DNA from: Macrotrachela quadricornifera | Lineage: Eukaryota; Rotifera; Eurotatoria; Philodinida; Philodinidae | NCBI GenBank assembly: GCA_022393335.1 | Contig: JAJEKB010020526.1 | Coordinates: forward strand, 369,204 to 433,203 | DNA: 64,000 bases | Direction: 5' to 3' | Shown here: positions 11,691 to 23,080 of the stretch, one piece after another | Layout: every line of letters starts with the position of its first letter | Numbering within the stretch: the stretch's first letter is position 1 | The notes under the pieces: model-generated | Database searches by the model: none | Seen by the model: the letters and a program-made list of their open reading frames with translations, nothing else | What the model was told of the DNA's origin: nothing | Program-made: the position numbers and the translations under genes

Positions 11691-14600
11691 AAAATAGGCA
11701 TAGAGTTTAGGAATATATAGAAGTGAGCAGAAATAAGTATAGGAGATTAGAAATAAAGGGTGTCATAAAGGTTTCGATCCCTTCTAGTAAATCGATGATG
11801 TCTATAAGAAAAGTTATGAAGATATTGATCAAATTGTGTCATTTTGTAGAGAAAGCTTAAAGCTATCATCTGAAAAAAACGGAGTTTAAAATGCGTAAAT
11901 CTCTTACAATATGGCAATCGTTTTACTAAATTTGAGTGGACACTTTTGCGTTTTATTTTTTGCAAAAACAAAAATATTCTTGTAACATCTAAAATGAAAC
12001 ATTATTTTCTAGTTTTTTTTTTATATAGTTCGAGAAGGTTTGCAAGAATATGAGAGTATCAAAAAGGTTGCTATTAGAGATGTTCACCGAGCCAAAAAAC
12101 CAAAGCGGCAGCGACTCCATGCTTCTTATAAGGACTCGAAATGGTCAAATTTTATGGCCCGCCTCGGTTCGATACTGTTATAAGTATACTTCTGTCGCGA
12201 AAAAAGCACTTTTTTACGGTGGAACTCAACAAACACTTCGGTAATCTACAAACACTCTGTAAAATATATAGCGACATAGTGATAATGAGGTCAGGTAACT
12301 TCAATGTTTGTAGAAACAGCATAAGATATAATGTAAATTAAGTATTGTATTAGAAAACCGAGATATGTTTGCGAGCGCTCTAGCTTCATGAAGGCTATCA
12401 TTAATCAATAGGAACCACTTATGAACAAGATATTTGTTGATGAATTTCAAAAAATCAGTTACACTAGTTTTTGTAACTCTCGCTGTTAATATGTGTATGC
12501 TGTTGATGCTGCTCTGTTCCAGTAACACTTATGTCTTTTAATGCGGTGCACAGTTAAATCTTGTGTTTGAATAAGTAATGTTGTCAAATTGAAGAAATAC
12601 TCTATTTCTATTTATTATCTGTATGAAAACTATACAGCACACGTATAAACTCTTGTTTTTTATCAATTCCAAAGCATATAACTCAGATAGAAATTTTAGA
12701 TGGAATGAAATTCAAATTATTTTAACGAAAATATTGAAATCAAATAAAATTTATCTTAAAACCTTAAAAATCAGATTTCAGTTCTATTATATTGAAAATT
12801 TAATCAATTTTATTAAATAAATTATCGGTTTATATAATGTAGCAGCATCATGACATTTACATAGGTACCATATAAGATTCTATATCGAAATGTGACATGT
12901 GTCATAGTTTTATCTAATGTTCTAGGTTATATTTATTAGTCTGAAGAATTCGATAGAAAATTTAGAAATTATAATGTTTATATTTAACTAAAAATTCGGA
13001 AACACATTTTATGGTCATTGCCATTAACTTTCGTCTCACTAAATCTTTCTTCATGCAGTGCCTGCAGATAAGATATATTTGCAATTTTTCACTGTTATTC
13101 CAGTTTAATTAATATAATTCTTATGTTTGATAAGATAAAAAGGATATCAAAAAGGTAGTTTGCCTTATTTGGAATAAGAAATACAAGAACAACAACTTTT
13201 CATACTCTCTCAGTCAACATCAAATTGTCAATTTTAGAATAAAACAAAAATGATTCTGATAGACAGCACTGAAGTTAGACTTGATAGAAAATTAAATAAC
13301 CTATTTTCATCAAATGAAAATAGTATAATTCTATTGTATTTAATCAAAATTCGGTCAAAATCAGTATTTTATATTTTTCATAACGTTACTAATCTTCGCC
13401 AGAAAATGAAAAGAGTCCGATCAAATGGCTCGTTTCGAGTCCTGCTATATTCTATACTGATTAACGCTTTATTCTTTGAAAAGATCGTGCATTTCTTCGA
13501 AAAAGATTTAATGATTGCGACTCTCTCTCGCAGTCACAATCGTGACAAGTTAATGTATAAATAGAAACAATTTTCTTACTTTTATTTATTTTTTTGCTTT
13601 ATTATTTGTCTATTTCTAATGAGGTCAAACCAGGAAAGTACAAACTTAGATTTTTTGTAATAAAAATTTTATTAAAATATTTTTAGTGCAAATTTATTGA
13701 AAAAAAACAATTTTAAGTGAAAAAGTGTATGAAATTCGAATCTTGGACGTATATCATTGGAAAATACTTTCAATCATTAAATTTCGATCTAATGAGTCCT
13801 TGAATAGTATAAACATTTGATAAAATTGAATTGTGTTTAACTTAGTTCAGTAACATTTGATCAGAAATACGATAGATTAAAAAAAACAGAAGCATCACTA
13901 TCGAATCACTTATCTTATAAAATCAATCGTATGTCATTGTAGAATGCACATCAAATGAGTATAATTAGTCGGATACACCTATGAAAAAAAATTTTCTTTA
14001 TATAAAAATATTGCAATGGCTTGAAAAATAAAAAGTTTTTCTTTCTTTTTTTATTGAAATATGTATTGATCGATAGGTTGTTTAACATGTCTAAATATTT
14101 GACCATATATATATACTTTTAAAGAATTAAGTAGTTATAAACACTATAAGATATTTCTATGTAGGTTTTACTGAAAATAGATGATAATTATATTTTGATT
14201 TTTTAGTTTTATGAATTAATTGTATAATAATATTTTGCTTAAAAGTTATTTTGAAAGTCATTAAAATTGTTTAAACAAAAAATTCTTTTCTCGATTCAAA
14301 ATCTTTTTTAGATTTATTTTCGTATCAAGAGAAATGATAAATAAATATATCAGAGTATAAGTCATTCACGATTCTAATTTATTTGTTGTATGAAATTGAG
14401 ATTTTCATATAATCTCTGAAACAATGATGTCATTAAAAAATTTTAACGATAAAATATATGTAAGTGAATTTAAATTTCTAATAAAATCATCTTAAATGCG
14501 CAATAGATATTATTATGCATTATTTATTTAATAAATGAAATATTACTTAATACAATAATTATATATGTTAAATTTTAAATATATAATAAATGATATGTTA

Positions 14601-14719
14601 TTCTCTGATAATAACATATGTGATAGACTATTCTTCTCATATATTTGTTGTTTTACATATACAATTGATTATTAACAAGTAACACATTGTTTTTCATGAT
14701 CCCATGTAAAAAGTTTTTG
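11691..14719. other. No supported gene (AT-rich)
   Basis: Three kilobases of AT-rich DNA. A 104-codon ORF at 13,250-13,564 and several 65-75 codon ORFs (12,050, 12,141, 12,623) have no recognisable motif, no splice context I trust and strong Lys/Ile/Phe bias. I see them as chance ORFs. Confidence 0.5.
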
Positions 14720-16365
14720 AGATTAAACACGTTTGTAAACACATCCAAACCGCGTTTAAAACGCATACAATAAACGCAGTAAACGCGTCAAAACTGAAAG
14801 ATTTGACGCGTCCTGACGCGTTTATAAAGCGCATCTAAACGCGTTTCTTTTCTTGAATGCTTCTAAATGCGCTTGATTTTTTTGGAAAAAATTTGATTCC
14901 ATCCTTGCAGATTCAAATAACGTCATCATCATCTTCACATCATGATCATTTCTTGCACGAAGCATCGTCTATGATATTTATTTAATTTTTATAGATACAT
15001 TTAGATTGTGCAAGCAGTGAGGCTAGAAAATACGACGTTAGATTAGAAGTCTACTTACTTGAACCAATGAACTATATTGGCATATCTATACATAAGTTAG
15101 ATTTCTCTTTTAATAAGATAGTCTTTCAGAACTTATTTCAAATAAAGTTAAATGTATAAAATATAATAAATTTTCTTCAATATTAGTCAATAATTTATAT
15201 TTTCGATAATTTTCGAATAATAAAATATAGACTTTTTCATTGAAGAAAATAAGACAAATGAAAATAGATTATAGTTCTTCAAGAAGGATAACTTAGCTTT
15301 GTTGAAAATAAAAACAGTTTAATAAACTCGCAGAAAATATTTTTATTTATAAAACTAATAATTATATAATTCTGCTTCTTAATTTTAATTTTTTTGGTGA
15401 ATTTTTAAATATTCTTATTTGTTATTTTCTCAAACAATAATTTGCATCGACTACATGACTTCGACGCGTATTCGTGAATAATCACTATTTTTTGTTTTAT
15501 TCCATGTCTAAAAATGTTATTTTTCACCTAGAACATCTTTGACAGAAAAACCTTGAGTTGAACAGAATTAAAAGCTTATCCTATAATAAAAGATAATTTC
15601 TAATCTAAGAACTGTAATGGTTCCGTTTGAAAAGACTATTAAAATTATTATTAGTTATCTGAAATTTTATTACATTCTACAGAATGATAGAATATCATTG
15701 TAAAAATACTTGAAAAAATCAACTATAAGTTTTATAAACTATACAGTAATTAGATGCATAATTATATAGAAATCTTTCAGGGATATGTCAAATTAATAGG
15801 TATTGTCGAGTTTGTTCGAGCATTGCTAAAGGTTATTCGTAAACTCACAGTTATTTTTATCTAAAAAAAGGGTGTGGACGCGTTTTTGATCGTTTCAGTA
15901 ACGGAAATTCATTTAAACGCATTTGTTCTTTTTCAGAAATGAGATAAAATGAAACTGTAAACGCGTATGATCGCGACTAATAATTAAAACAGAAAACGCA
16001 TTTTGGACTCTTCTGTTTGAAGAAATGTGTCTACCATAAACGCGTTTGAGTGCGTTTGGGCACAGGTATAATGCGTTTGAACGCGTTTATCACAGGAAAT
16101 ATATGAAAACGTGTTTCTATTCAAAATGCGTCTAAACGCGTTTCTCAGTTCAAACGCATCTAACCATGTTTTCTCAATAGAAACGCGTTTGATGTGTTGC
16201 ATAAGCCAAACGCATTCGTGTTATAAACGCATCTCCGTATATATCTTATTAGAAACGCGGTCAGTGGATGCGTTTAGAGACGACACATTAAATTTTGAAA
16301 CATCTGACGCGTTCAAACGCAGACTAAACGCGTTGAGACGCGTTTAGTCTGCGTTTCAAAGTTAC
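14720..16365. mobile_element. Element with clustered AAACGCGTTT motifs at both ends
   Basis: Both flanks (14,720-14,885 and 15,870-16,365) carry many copies of AAACGCGTTT-like palindromes (ACGCGT core). The middle is ordinary AT-rich DNA with no ORF. The right end contains a perfect 19-bp stem with a TGAG loop at 16,315-16,356. Subterminal palindrome clusters are common in DNA transposons, where they bind transposase, so a non-autonomous transposon is the simplest reading. No target duplication was found and the superfamily is unknown. Confidence 0.5.
16315..16356. repeat. Perfect 19-bp stem, 4-nt loop hairpin
   Basis: The left stem AAACGCAGACTAAACGCGT (16,315-16,333), loop TGAG and exact reverse complement (16,338-16,356). 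It lies at the right edge of the AAACGCGTTT element and includes two of the repeated ACGCGT cores. Confidence 0.8.
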
Positions 16366-17042
16366 ATGGATTGAATCTAAAAAGTTCTCTAAAATAATCT
16401 TGCTAAAAATCTATTTATAAAATCAGTATTTTAAAAAGAAAAAATAACAAAATTTATCAGATTTAAAATCTATGCAAATCTTTAAACATGCAATTTTCTC
16501 TAATTGGAGAAATGCTTTTTTTTTCTGTGAAATTATTTGCTCCTTATTATATATATTTCTTTATCATAATAAAAATGATACTAAAGAATATTATGTCATG
16601 ATTTTTTTGAGAAGAGTGAACAATGTTATAGAAAACTTATACAATCACAACACTCACAAAAATACTCATGTCTCCAAAGACATGAATATTAAAGAACTAT
16701 TGCTAATTTGAAGTTAGTCAGTGATGAATATATTAATAAAAAGAAATTTTTCTAAATAAATATCAACTTTACTTTATTTACTAATGCAATTCATCAATCA
16801 CAACTTACTGAATGCGCATATTAAAACAATTCTGTCATCATTTTGATATCACTTGAAGAATTTTCAAATAATTAGAAACATTCTTTTGTCTTTAATTTTT
16901 ACATACAATACTATTAGAAAGATCGACTTCCATCTTTTGCAATACGCCCACTTTTCCCCTCAACAATGCTAAAACTAATAGTTGTACTCATTATTTTATC
17001 TTGTCATTTTTCCATAACTTTCTTATCTCAATGCTATAAACA

Positions 17043-20000
17043 TACCCAGGTCGAAGATTCCGGCCTCCGGAAACGGTCAGGAACCGGCCGGAAACGGTGT
17101 CTTTCCGGGAGCAATCCGGCCGTTTCCGCACAAGGAAATCGCCGGAACCGGCCGGAAAAAACACGGATCAGGGAAGCAGTATTCCGGACCTGAAAGCAAT
17201 CGTACCGGAAACGGTGTATTCCAAGCATTTCCGCAAGCTGGAAAACAAACGGATCGATACCGTATCCTGCCGGCAAAAAACCAGGAACCCACGGGATACG
17301 TTCGTAAAATAACCCGGATCCCTCCGGAACCACAGCGGAATTATCTCGTAAAATTTCGGAAAAAACCGGAAAAGACACCGTTTCCCACATTAAAATTTAA
17401 AAGACTTTCTCAAAATAATGAATCCGTCGAAGGAAAAAGTCTCAATGAGACATCATGGAGTCTCATTGAGACTCCATGATGTCTCAGTGAGACTTCAAGA
17501 TGTCTCATTGAGACCTCTCAATAATATGATCTAACGGGTAGTAATCATACCTACGATAGAAAGTGAAAATTTCCATTGATGCATCTCAATGATTCAAACT
17601 AATTAATATCATACCTACGATGGAAGGTAAAAGTCTCATTGATGCTTCTTAAGGATATAAATCAATAAATATCAAACTTTTGATACGAAATAAAAGTCTT
17701 ATTTAGCCTTTTCAATGATATGTTTCATCGACTCTTCACTATACCTCGTAAACGAGGTAAGAGTCTAATTGAGACGTCTCAAAGACCTAAACTAATGTGT
17801 AATGATCAAAGCCTTCATCCTCATAAGAGTTAAAAGATTCATCGAGCCTATTCAATCCGGAACTCTACTAACAAAGCTTAGAATCTCAACGGTTAGGTTA
17901 GTCAAACTATTTTATAAATGGTGTATAATCCAGGATGAAGCTAACCGTAACGCTTAGGGAACCAAACCTTTCCTAAAATACATATCATACCGAAAATGTA
18001 TCGAAACCTACGTTCTCAATATCTAACAGTCACTCCAAGGTATACACCCAAACATTCAAAACAAAACACTCACTAGATAATTGACCTATAGTTTCAATCT
18101 GACATCTCAATATTATGAAAGATCTTCACGAAAAAGAAATTACCTACCCCTAACCTTATGCATACAAAATAATCTACCCTTATACTTCGTTTTTTTCCTA
18201 AGTTCAAAAGAGGCTCAAAATGATTTTTCGTTTCACTAAAATGAGTAAAAAAATCCTACCTGAAGTATTTTTCATACGAAACAAAGTATTACTATGTGTA
18301 TGTGAAATACTTGAAACAGGCTCTCTTATATAGGCTGACATGTTCAAAACAAAACGGTGATTGGGTAAGCGACCTAAAGTCTCAATGAGACATCTCAATG
18401 AGACATCTCAATATTATGAAAAATTTTTATCAAAAAAAGTTTATTTACCCTCATCTTATGCATACAAAATAATCTATCATTATACTTCGTTTTTTCCCTA
18501 AGTTCAAAAGAGACTCAAAATGATTTTTCGTTTCACTAAAATAAGTAAAAAGATCCTACCTGAAGTATTTTTCATACGAAACAAGGTATAACTATGTGTA
18601 TGTGAAATACTTAAAACAGGCTCCTTTATATAGGCTGACATGCTCAAAACAAAACGGTCAGTGGGTAAGCGACCTAAAGTCTCAATGAGACATCTCAATA
18701 TTATGAAAGATCTTTATCAAAAAAAGTTTATTTACCCTCATCTTATGCATACAAAATAATCTATCATTATACTTCGTTTTTTTCCTAAGTTCAAAAGAGA
18801 CTCAAAATGATTTTTCGTTTCACTAAAATAAGTAAAAAGATCCTACCTTAAGTATTTTTCATACGAAAAAAAGTATTACAATGTGTATGTGAAATATCTC
18901 AAATTGGATCCCTTATATAAGCTCACATGTTCAAAACAAAACGGTGATTGGGTAGTCGACCTACATCCTCAATGAGACGTCTCAATACTCCAGAAGATCT
19001 GTACGAGAAAATTTTCTTTACATCTCAAACTTATGTATACAGGATAATCTACTCCTACACTTCGCGTTTTGGCTAAGTTCAAATGAGACTCAAAATGATT
19101 TTTCATCTTACTAAAATCAATAAAAAAATTCCTATCTGAAGTATTTTTCATGCGAGGAAAAGTGTCGCAGTGTGTATGTGAATTATTTTGAATGGGCTCC
19201 CCTATATAGAGTGACATGTTCAAAACCAATTGTTGAGTGGATAGTTGAAATAAAGCCTCAATGAAACATTTGTAAAGTACAAAGGATCTTCTGGAGAAAA
19301 CTTTTCTCGTTAACGTCAGTTGTAGGAGATAGTGTATTATCACACTCTTCATTTCGGTTATTTTGTAAGAGGAAGTCAGATTTTTTTCGGTAGTCATCAA
19401 CGTCTGAGATGTGGAGGTGACATGAATGTTTTTTACATCGATGAAAGCCTTCGTGGATTCTCATAATTCGCTTTATTAGTTGTGCTAAAATTTAGGTAGT
19501 TTTTTATGAGTCTTTCGGTAGATCATTGTGCGGCAGATAAAAAAATAGCTGTAAAGATGTTATGCTGGTGTAGTGAAATAATTAACATAAATTTCCGTAT
19601 CATGTACTGTTGTAAAATGGAGTTGTTTTTATAACTTTCTAATTAAAATAGATCCTAATGAATTTAAGTCACAAAATTTTGATCAATTTATAGTATATTT
19701 TCAATTTCTGATGTTATTTTTGGATGTTGATTTTTGGTCAAACTCTTTATAGCAATGAGTCGTAAGAAAATGCTAAAAAAAGAAACACTATTTTTTAATA
19801 AGAGATTGATTTATTAGTCAACAGATTATATGGTTTAACGCAGAGCTTGAAATTCCTATTGTTAGCTCGGATCAGCCAGATATGGTTGGTATATATATGA
19901 GTATTATTTCCGAATATAGGAAACAGCCGGAACAACACGGGAAATTGTGACTATGGAACCGGACATATACGGCAAGTTCCGAAAATACGGATTCGGGCGG

Positions 20001-20168
20001 AAAGTCGCCGGATTTTTTCCGGCGGCTTCCCCCACCGTTTCCGGTCGGATATGGCAGGAAAATGAGCGGAAAATTCCGGCGAGTTCCGACCCGGAATACT
20101 GCTTCCCTGATCCGGTGATTTCCGGTGAATTCCGACCGGATCCGGCCCGTACGGCTTCGACCTGGGTA
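17043..20168. mobile_element. Element with GC-rich CCGGAA ends around a tandem array
   Basis: Inverted ends TACCCAGGTCGAAG (17,043-17,056 and, reversed, 20,155-20,168) bound 3.1 kb. The first 350 bp and last 250 bp are GC-rich and crowded with TTCCGG/CCGGAA motifs, in sharp contrast with the surroundings. The interior holds GTCTCAATGAGAC-type short palindromes and a roughly 300-bp tandem array. ORFs over the GC-rich ends on both strands simply reflect the absence of AT-rich stops. I find no transposase and no obvious target duplication. Confidence 0.55.
18070..19260. repeat. About four tandem copies of a 290-300 bp unit
   Basis: Unit starts are near 18,075, 18,371, 18,672 and 18,961. Shared landmarks are GTCTCAATGAGACATCTCAA, then TTATGCATACAAAATAATCTA, then CAAAATGATTTTTCGTTTCA, then AAAACAAAACGGT. 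The second and third copies are very close and the fourth is more diverged. The repeated 64-codon minus-strand ORFs at 18,204-18,398 and 18,504-18,698 are the same repeat read twice and are not genes. Confidence 0.85.
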
Positions 20169-20611
20169 TCTAAGGTAAACTTTGAATAAATCTAAGGACA
20201 AGACAAAAGAATTTAATTGAAAATATTCAAATGTAAATATTGGCAACATCATTCCTTAGATATCTAGATATTGATAAAGAGAAAAATTAATGAACGTATT
20301 CGTCATTCTTATTTCAAATTTTTGTATGTACAATAGTTGTTTTATTGCAAATTTTCTTTTGGTAAAACTAAGTTAATATTACCAGGAACTATTTGAGAAA
20401 TACTCATATAAATATAAAAGATATTATTCTCTAGAAAAACTAATGGATTTCTATTCCTTTTACATTATTATTGAAACTAATTCATGACTGTTTATAACAA
20501 TATATCAATATTCATTATTATTTTTATACATATTACCAAATATATCAGTAAAAAGATTAATACTTTTAGATTTAACAGGACAATAACATTATTCTTTATT
20601 TATTGTTTTAG

Positions 20612-21496
20612 CTCTTTCATATAATCAACCAAAATTTTGTCCAAATGCATCATGGGATCCAAGTGCAATAACTTTTGCCAATAATAGTACCATCGGTTCA
20701 CGACCTTATGGTATTTTTGTTAATAATAACAACACCGTCTATGTGGCTGATACGAATAGTAATCGAATTCAAATATGGAACAATGGAAGTATCAATCTGA
20801 CACGTACAATTTCTGGAGGATTAAACAGTCCATACAGTCTCTTCGTCACAATCATGGGTGATATTTTTATTGATAATGGCAACTCTTACAATCGAGTGGA
20901 CAAATGGACATTAAATGTAACAAATTCTGTTCCAGCAATGTATGTTTGTCAACAATGTATGGGTCTATTTATCGATGTAAGCAATACTCTCTATTGTTCA
21001 CAATATACTCGTCATCAAGTTGTTGCAAAATCATTGAATAGTGATTCAGATACATTGAAAATCGTTGCTGGTACAGGTTGTCTTGGTTCCACTTCAAATA
21101 TGCTTTATTCTCCTTGTGGAATCTTTGTTAACATAAATTTCGATTTATACGTCGCAGATTGGGGTAATGGTCGAATTCAACTTTTCAAATCAGGTCAAAT
21201 GAATGCAACAACAGTAGCTGGAAATGGAGCATCAGGAACCATTACACTTAATTGTCCTACAGGAGTTGTTCTTGATACTGATGGATATATGTTTATTGTG
21301 GATACCTATAATCACCGTGTTGTTGGAGAAGGTCCAAATGGATTTCGATGTTTAGTTGGATGTTCTGGGGGTGGTTCAGCATCGAATCAACTATACTATC
21401 CATGGACTCTCAGTTTTGACAGTTATGGAAATATGTTTATCATTGATACATATAATCATCGTGTTCAAAAATTTCTTTTGTCAACAAATTCATGTG
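20612..21496 (+). CDS. NHL-repeat beta-propeller exon A (secreted domain)
   Basis: Begins after TTGTTTTAG at 20,611 and ends before donor GTACGTATG, 885 nt, phase 1 at both ends. It encodes 295 residues starting LSYNQPKFCPNASW, with six NHL-type blades. Each blade has a P-x-G-[IV]-like start, a hydrophobic strand ending near D, and N-x-R, for example YVADTNSNRIQIW, YVADWGNGRIQLF, FIVDTYNHRV and FIIDTYNHRVQKF. NHL propellers bind protein, RNA or small ligands in known families. Here the signal exon and several N-x-T/S sites point to an extracellular role. A near copy lies at 27,403-28,287. Reading continues past the donor to a stop at 21,603, but the shared exon boundary of the two copies marks 21,496 as the end. 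A stand-alone secreted NHL protein is the alternative to the fused receptor model. Confidence 0.85.
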
Positions 21497-21574
21497 GTAC
21501 GTATGATAAAACTATGATTATTATAGAGATATTTAAAAAATCTATCGTACTTCCACTGATTTCTATTGATTTAA

Positions 21575-22493
21575 CACATTCAACGCGATTCAGTTTTCTT
21601 TGAAAATTCTATCAAAATATTGATTTTTATCACGAAATGCATCTAATACCCTTTTCTTTCTTTTCTGCCAGCTAGTCGTCGTTCCTTCTTTGTATCACCA
21701 CATGATGAGACATGCTTTATCTTTAAAGAAAAACTCCCTTACATCACTTTCTTATTTTTTTTCATCTTATCTGTAGTATACGTAACATAAGAGAAGGAAA
21801 TTTCCAGATTTTCCCTCGTTGATCTGTTCTCTCGATCCTTTTGTCGTACGTATGAAACTACCCAAAATTTGTAATTATTCACATGTCGTTCGAAGAATCC
21901 GAAACAGAAGAAAGTACTAGCTCACTTAGTGATGTGAGCTCTTTGGATGATGATTTCGTTAGAATGGACCTGGAATCAGGAAATTCTAATGAAGAAACTA
22001 CTGGTGACAAAGTGGATTGGCAAGATTGGGATGAAATACAATCGAAATCTGATACAGAATTCATGGAAGATTATGGACTCGTTCAAGAGGTAACTTCTGT
22101 ATCAGGAGATAATACAATTCTTCCCATCGATTGCTATCGCCGCAAACTTACTGATCATATACTCGAAGAGAAAGAAGGACCTACTTGGAACGTCCGAAGA
22201 CGCTGTGCTGGTTGCTATGAGAAAATCAGGCAGCAACAATCAATAGAAACGAGCCTGGTAACAACAAAGAAAATAAAAACCATCTGTTCTGAATGTGATA
22301 AGTTTTCTTGTCTCGATTGTTTTAACGAGAAACATTTCGCTATGTAATAAATGATTCACAAAATAGCGAAGCCAAAGAAGAAGGCAGGTAATGTGTAAAA
22401 TGTTGCCTAAAAGGAAAAAGAAAGTATTTTTCTACTCAGTTTTGTGTCCAAATATAGTGAGACCCACCGGTGGGTCTCATCGCGGTGAATGTG
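21575..22493 (+). mobile_element. Miniature piggyBac element
   Basis: TTAA at 21,571-21,574 and 22,494-22,497 flank inverted ends CACATTCAACGCG (21,575-21,587) and CGCGGTGAATGTG (22,481-22,493), 12 of 13 matching. A perfect 22-bp palindrome centred on ACCGGT sits just inside the right end (22,458-22,479). At 919 bp it is far too short for a full piggyBac transposon (normally over 2 kb), but it carries an ORF with piggyBac transposase end-parts. It is inserted 75 bp after NHL exon A, inside the intron. Confidence 0.85.
21883..22347 (+). CDS. Internally deleted piggyBac transposase: acidic N-terminus plus Cys-rich tail
   Basis: Open for 154 codons. Residues 1-75 are very acidic and Ser-rich (MSFEESETEESTSSLSD onward), as at the N-terminus of piggyBac transposases. 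Residues 105-152 hold RRRCAGC, then ICSECDKFSCLDCFNEKH, matching the C-terminal cysteine-rich zinc-binding domain that recognises transposon ends. The central DDE catalytic domain, some 350-400 residues, is missing, yet the two ends are joined in frame with no stop. The product could bind ends but not cut. It may be a passenger of a deletion derivative or a repressor-like protein, and nothing here proves expression. Confidence 0.65.
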   Translation: MSFEESETEESTSSLSDVSSLDDDFVRMDLESGNSNEETTGDKVDWQDWDEIQSKSDTEFMEDYGLVQEVTSVSGDNTILPIDCYRRKLTDHILEEKEGPTWNVRRRCAGCYEKIRQQQSIETSLVTTKKIKTICSECDKFSCLDCFNEKHFAM

Positions 22494-22893
22494 TTAAAGT
22501 TAGAATAGAGAAATGTTTGTTTAAACCAAATGAAAATAATTTTATCAAATCGAAAAGTATTATTTGAATGTAAAGTCTTTCGATATAATTAAATTTTTAA
22601 ATAATTAACATTTATCATTAAATATAGATATTAGTAAATAAAATTTATACTGTTTTATAAGTGAATATTTTCTTTGAATGTAATCAATATCAATAAAAAT
22701 GATTAATTTGAAAATCTAAATTTTTTAAATGAGTATATTTTAGAATTTATTGAAAAAATAGACATTGATTTTTATTTTTATTTAAAAATAAATTATAATT
22801 ATGATAAAAACAAGAGAAATATTAAAAGGCATAAATAAATATGAAAGAATTAATTGATTATATTTATAAAGTTATAAATTATTTTAATTGTAG

Positions 22894-22941
22894 ATGAAAT
22901 TTCATCAACAAAACAATCAGTAACATTAAATCCAAAAATTG
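22894..22941 (+). CDS. Small linker exon L1 (Ser/Thr-rich)
   Basis: AG at 22,892-22,893 precedes 48 nt encoding (x)EISSTKQSVTLNPKI and ending with one base before GTAATATT. Phase is 1 in and 1 out, the same as the NHL exons, so it can be joined to exon A without a frame change. It begins ATGAAAT, like linker L3 at 31,515. Called from splice signals and phase only, and short exons in AT-rich DNA can be chance. Confidence 0.45.
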
Positions 22942-22996
22942 GTAATATTATTTTATTTCTATGTTTTGATTTTTTAATTAAATTTGTTTTTAATAG

Positions 22997-23080
22997 AAGA
23001 ATCAACATATAAAATTCAATCAAAATATTCTTCATTTTCTGATTTAACAACAATAAGTACAAATGTAAAACAAGAAACAA
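22997..23080 (+). CDS. Small linker exon L2 (Ser/Thr-rich)
   Basis: TTTTTAATAG ends at 22,996. The 84-nt exon encodes ESTYKIQSKYSSFSDLTT and a short tail, ends phase 1, and is followed by a good donor GTATGTTATT. It follows L1 after a 55-nt intron, the usual intron size of the polycystin block. The low-complexity Ser/Thr composition fits a stalk between extracellular domains. No homology can be claimed. Confidence 0.45.

Larger units (their letters stand above)
373..20611 (+). other. Candidate giant first intron, filled with mobile elements
   Basis: If the exon at 312 is joined to NHL exon A, the intervening 20.2 kb is one intron. It begins GTAAATAA and ends TTTTAG. Nearly all recognisable content is repetitive: foldback elements at 1,466-4,837, a split LINE at 5,289-11,690, an AAACGCGTTT-rich element at 14,720-16,365 and an element with GC-rich ends at 17,043-20,168. 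The gaps between them (373-1,465, 3,073-3,937, 4,842-5,288, 16,366-17,042, 20,169-20,611) show no coding sequence I can support. Most introns in the downstream part of the gene are 46-63 nt, so this one would be exceptional. Confidence 0.38.

Noticed and set aside
13250..13564. A 104-codon + ORF in AT-rich DNA.
   Set aside because: No recognisable domain, no signal peptide and no supporting splice or promoter context.
17034..17390. ORFs of 71-118 codons in a GC-rich stretch.
   Set aside because: Open frames exist on both strands in several frames because the stretch lacks AT-rich stops, and it is the end of a mobile element.
18204..18698. Two 64-residue paralogous proteins on the minus strand.
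   Set aside because: They are the same 300-bp satellite read twice, with no start context or motif, and they break in the next repeat copies.
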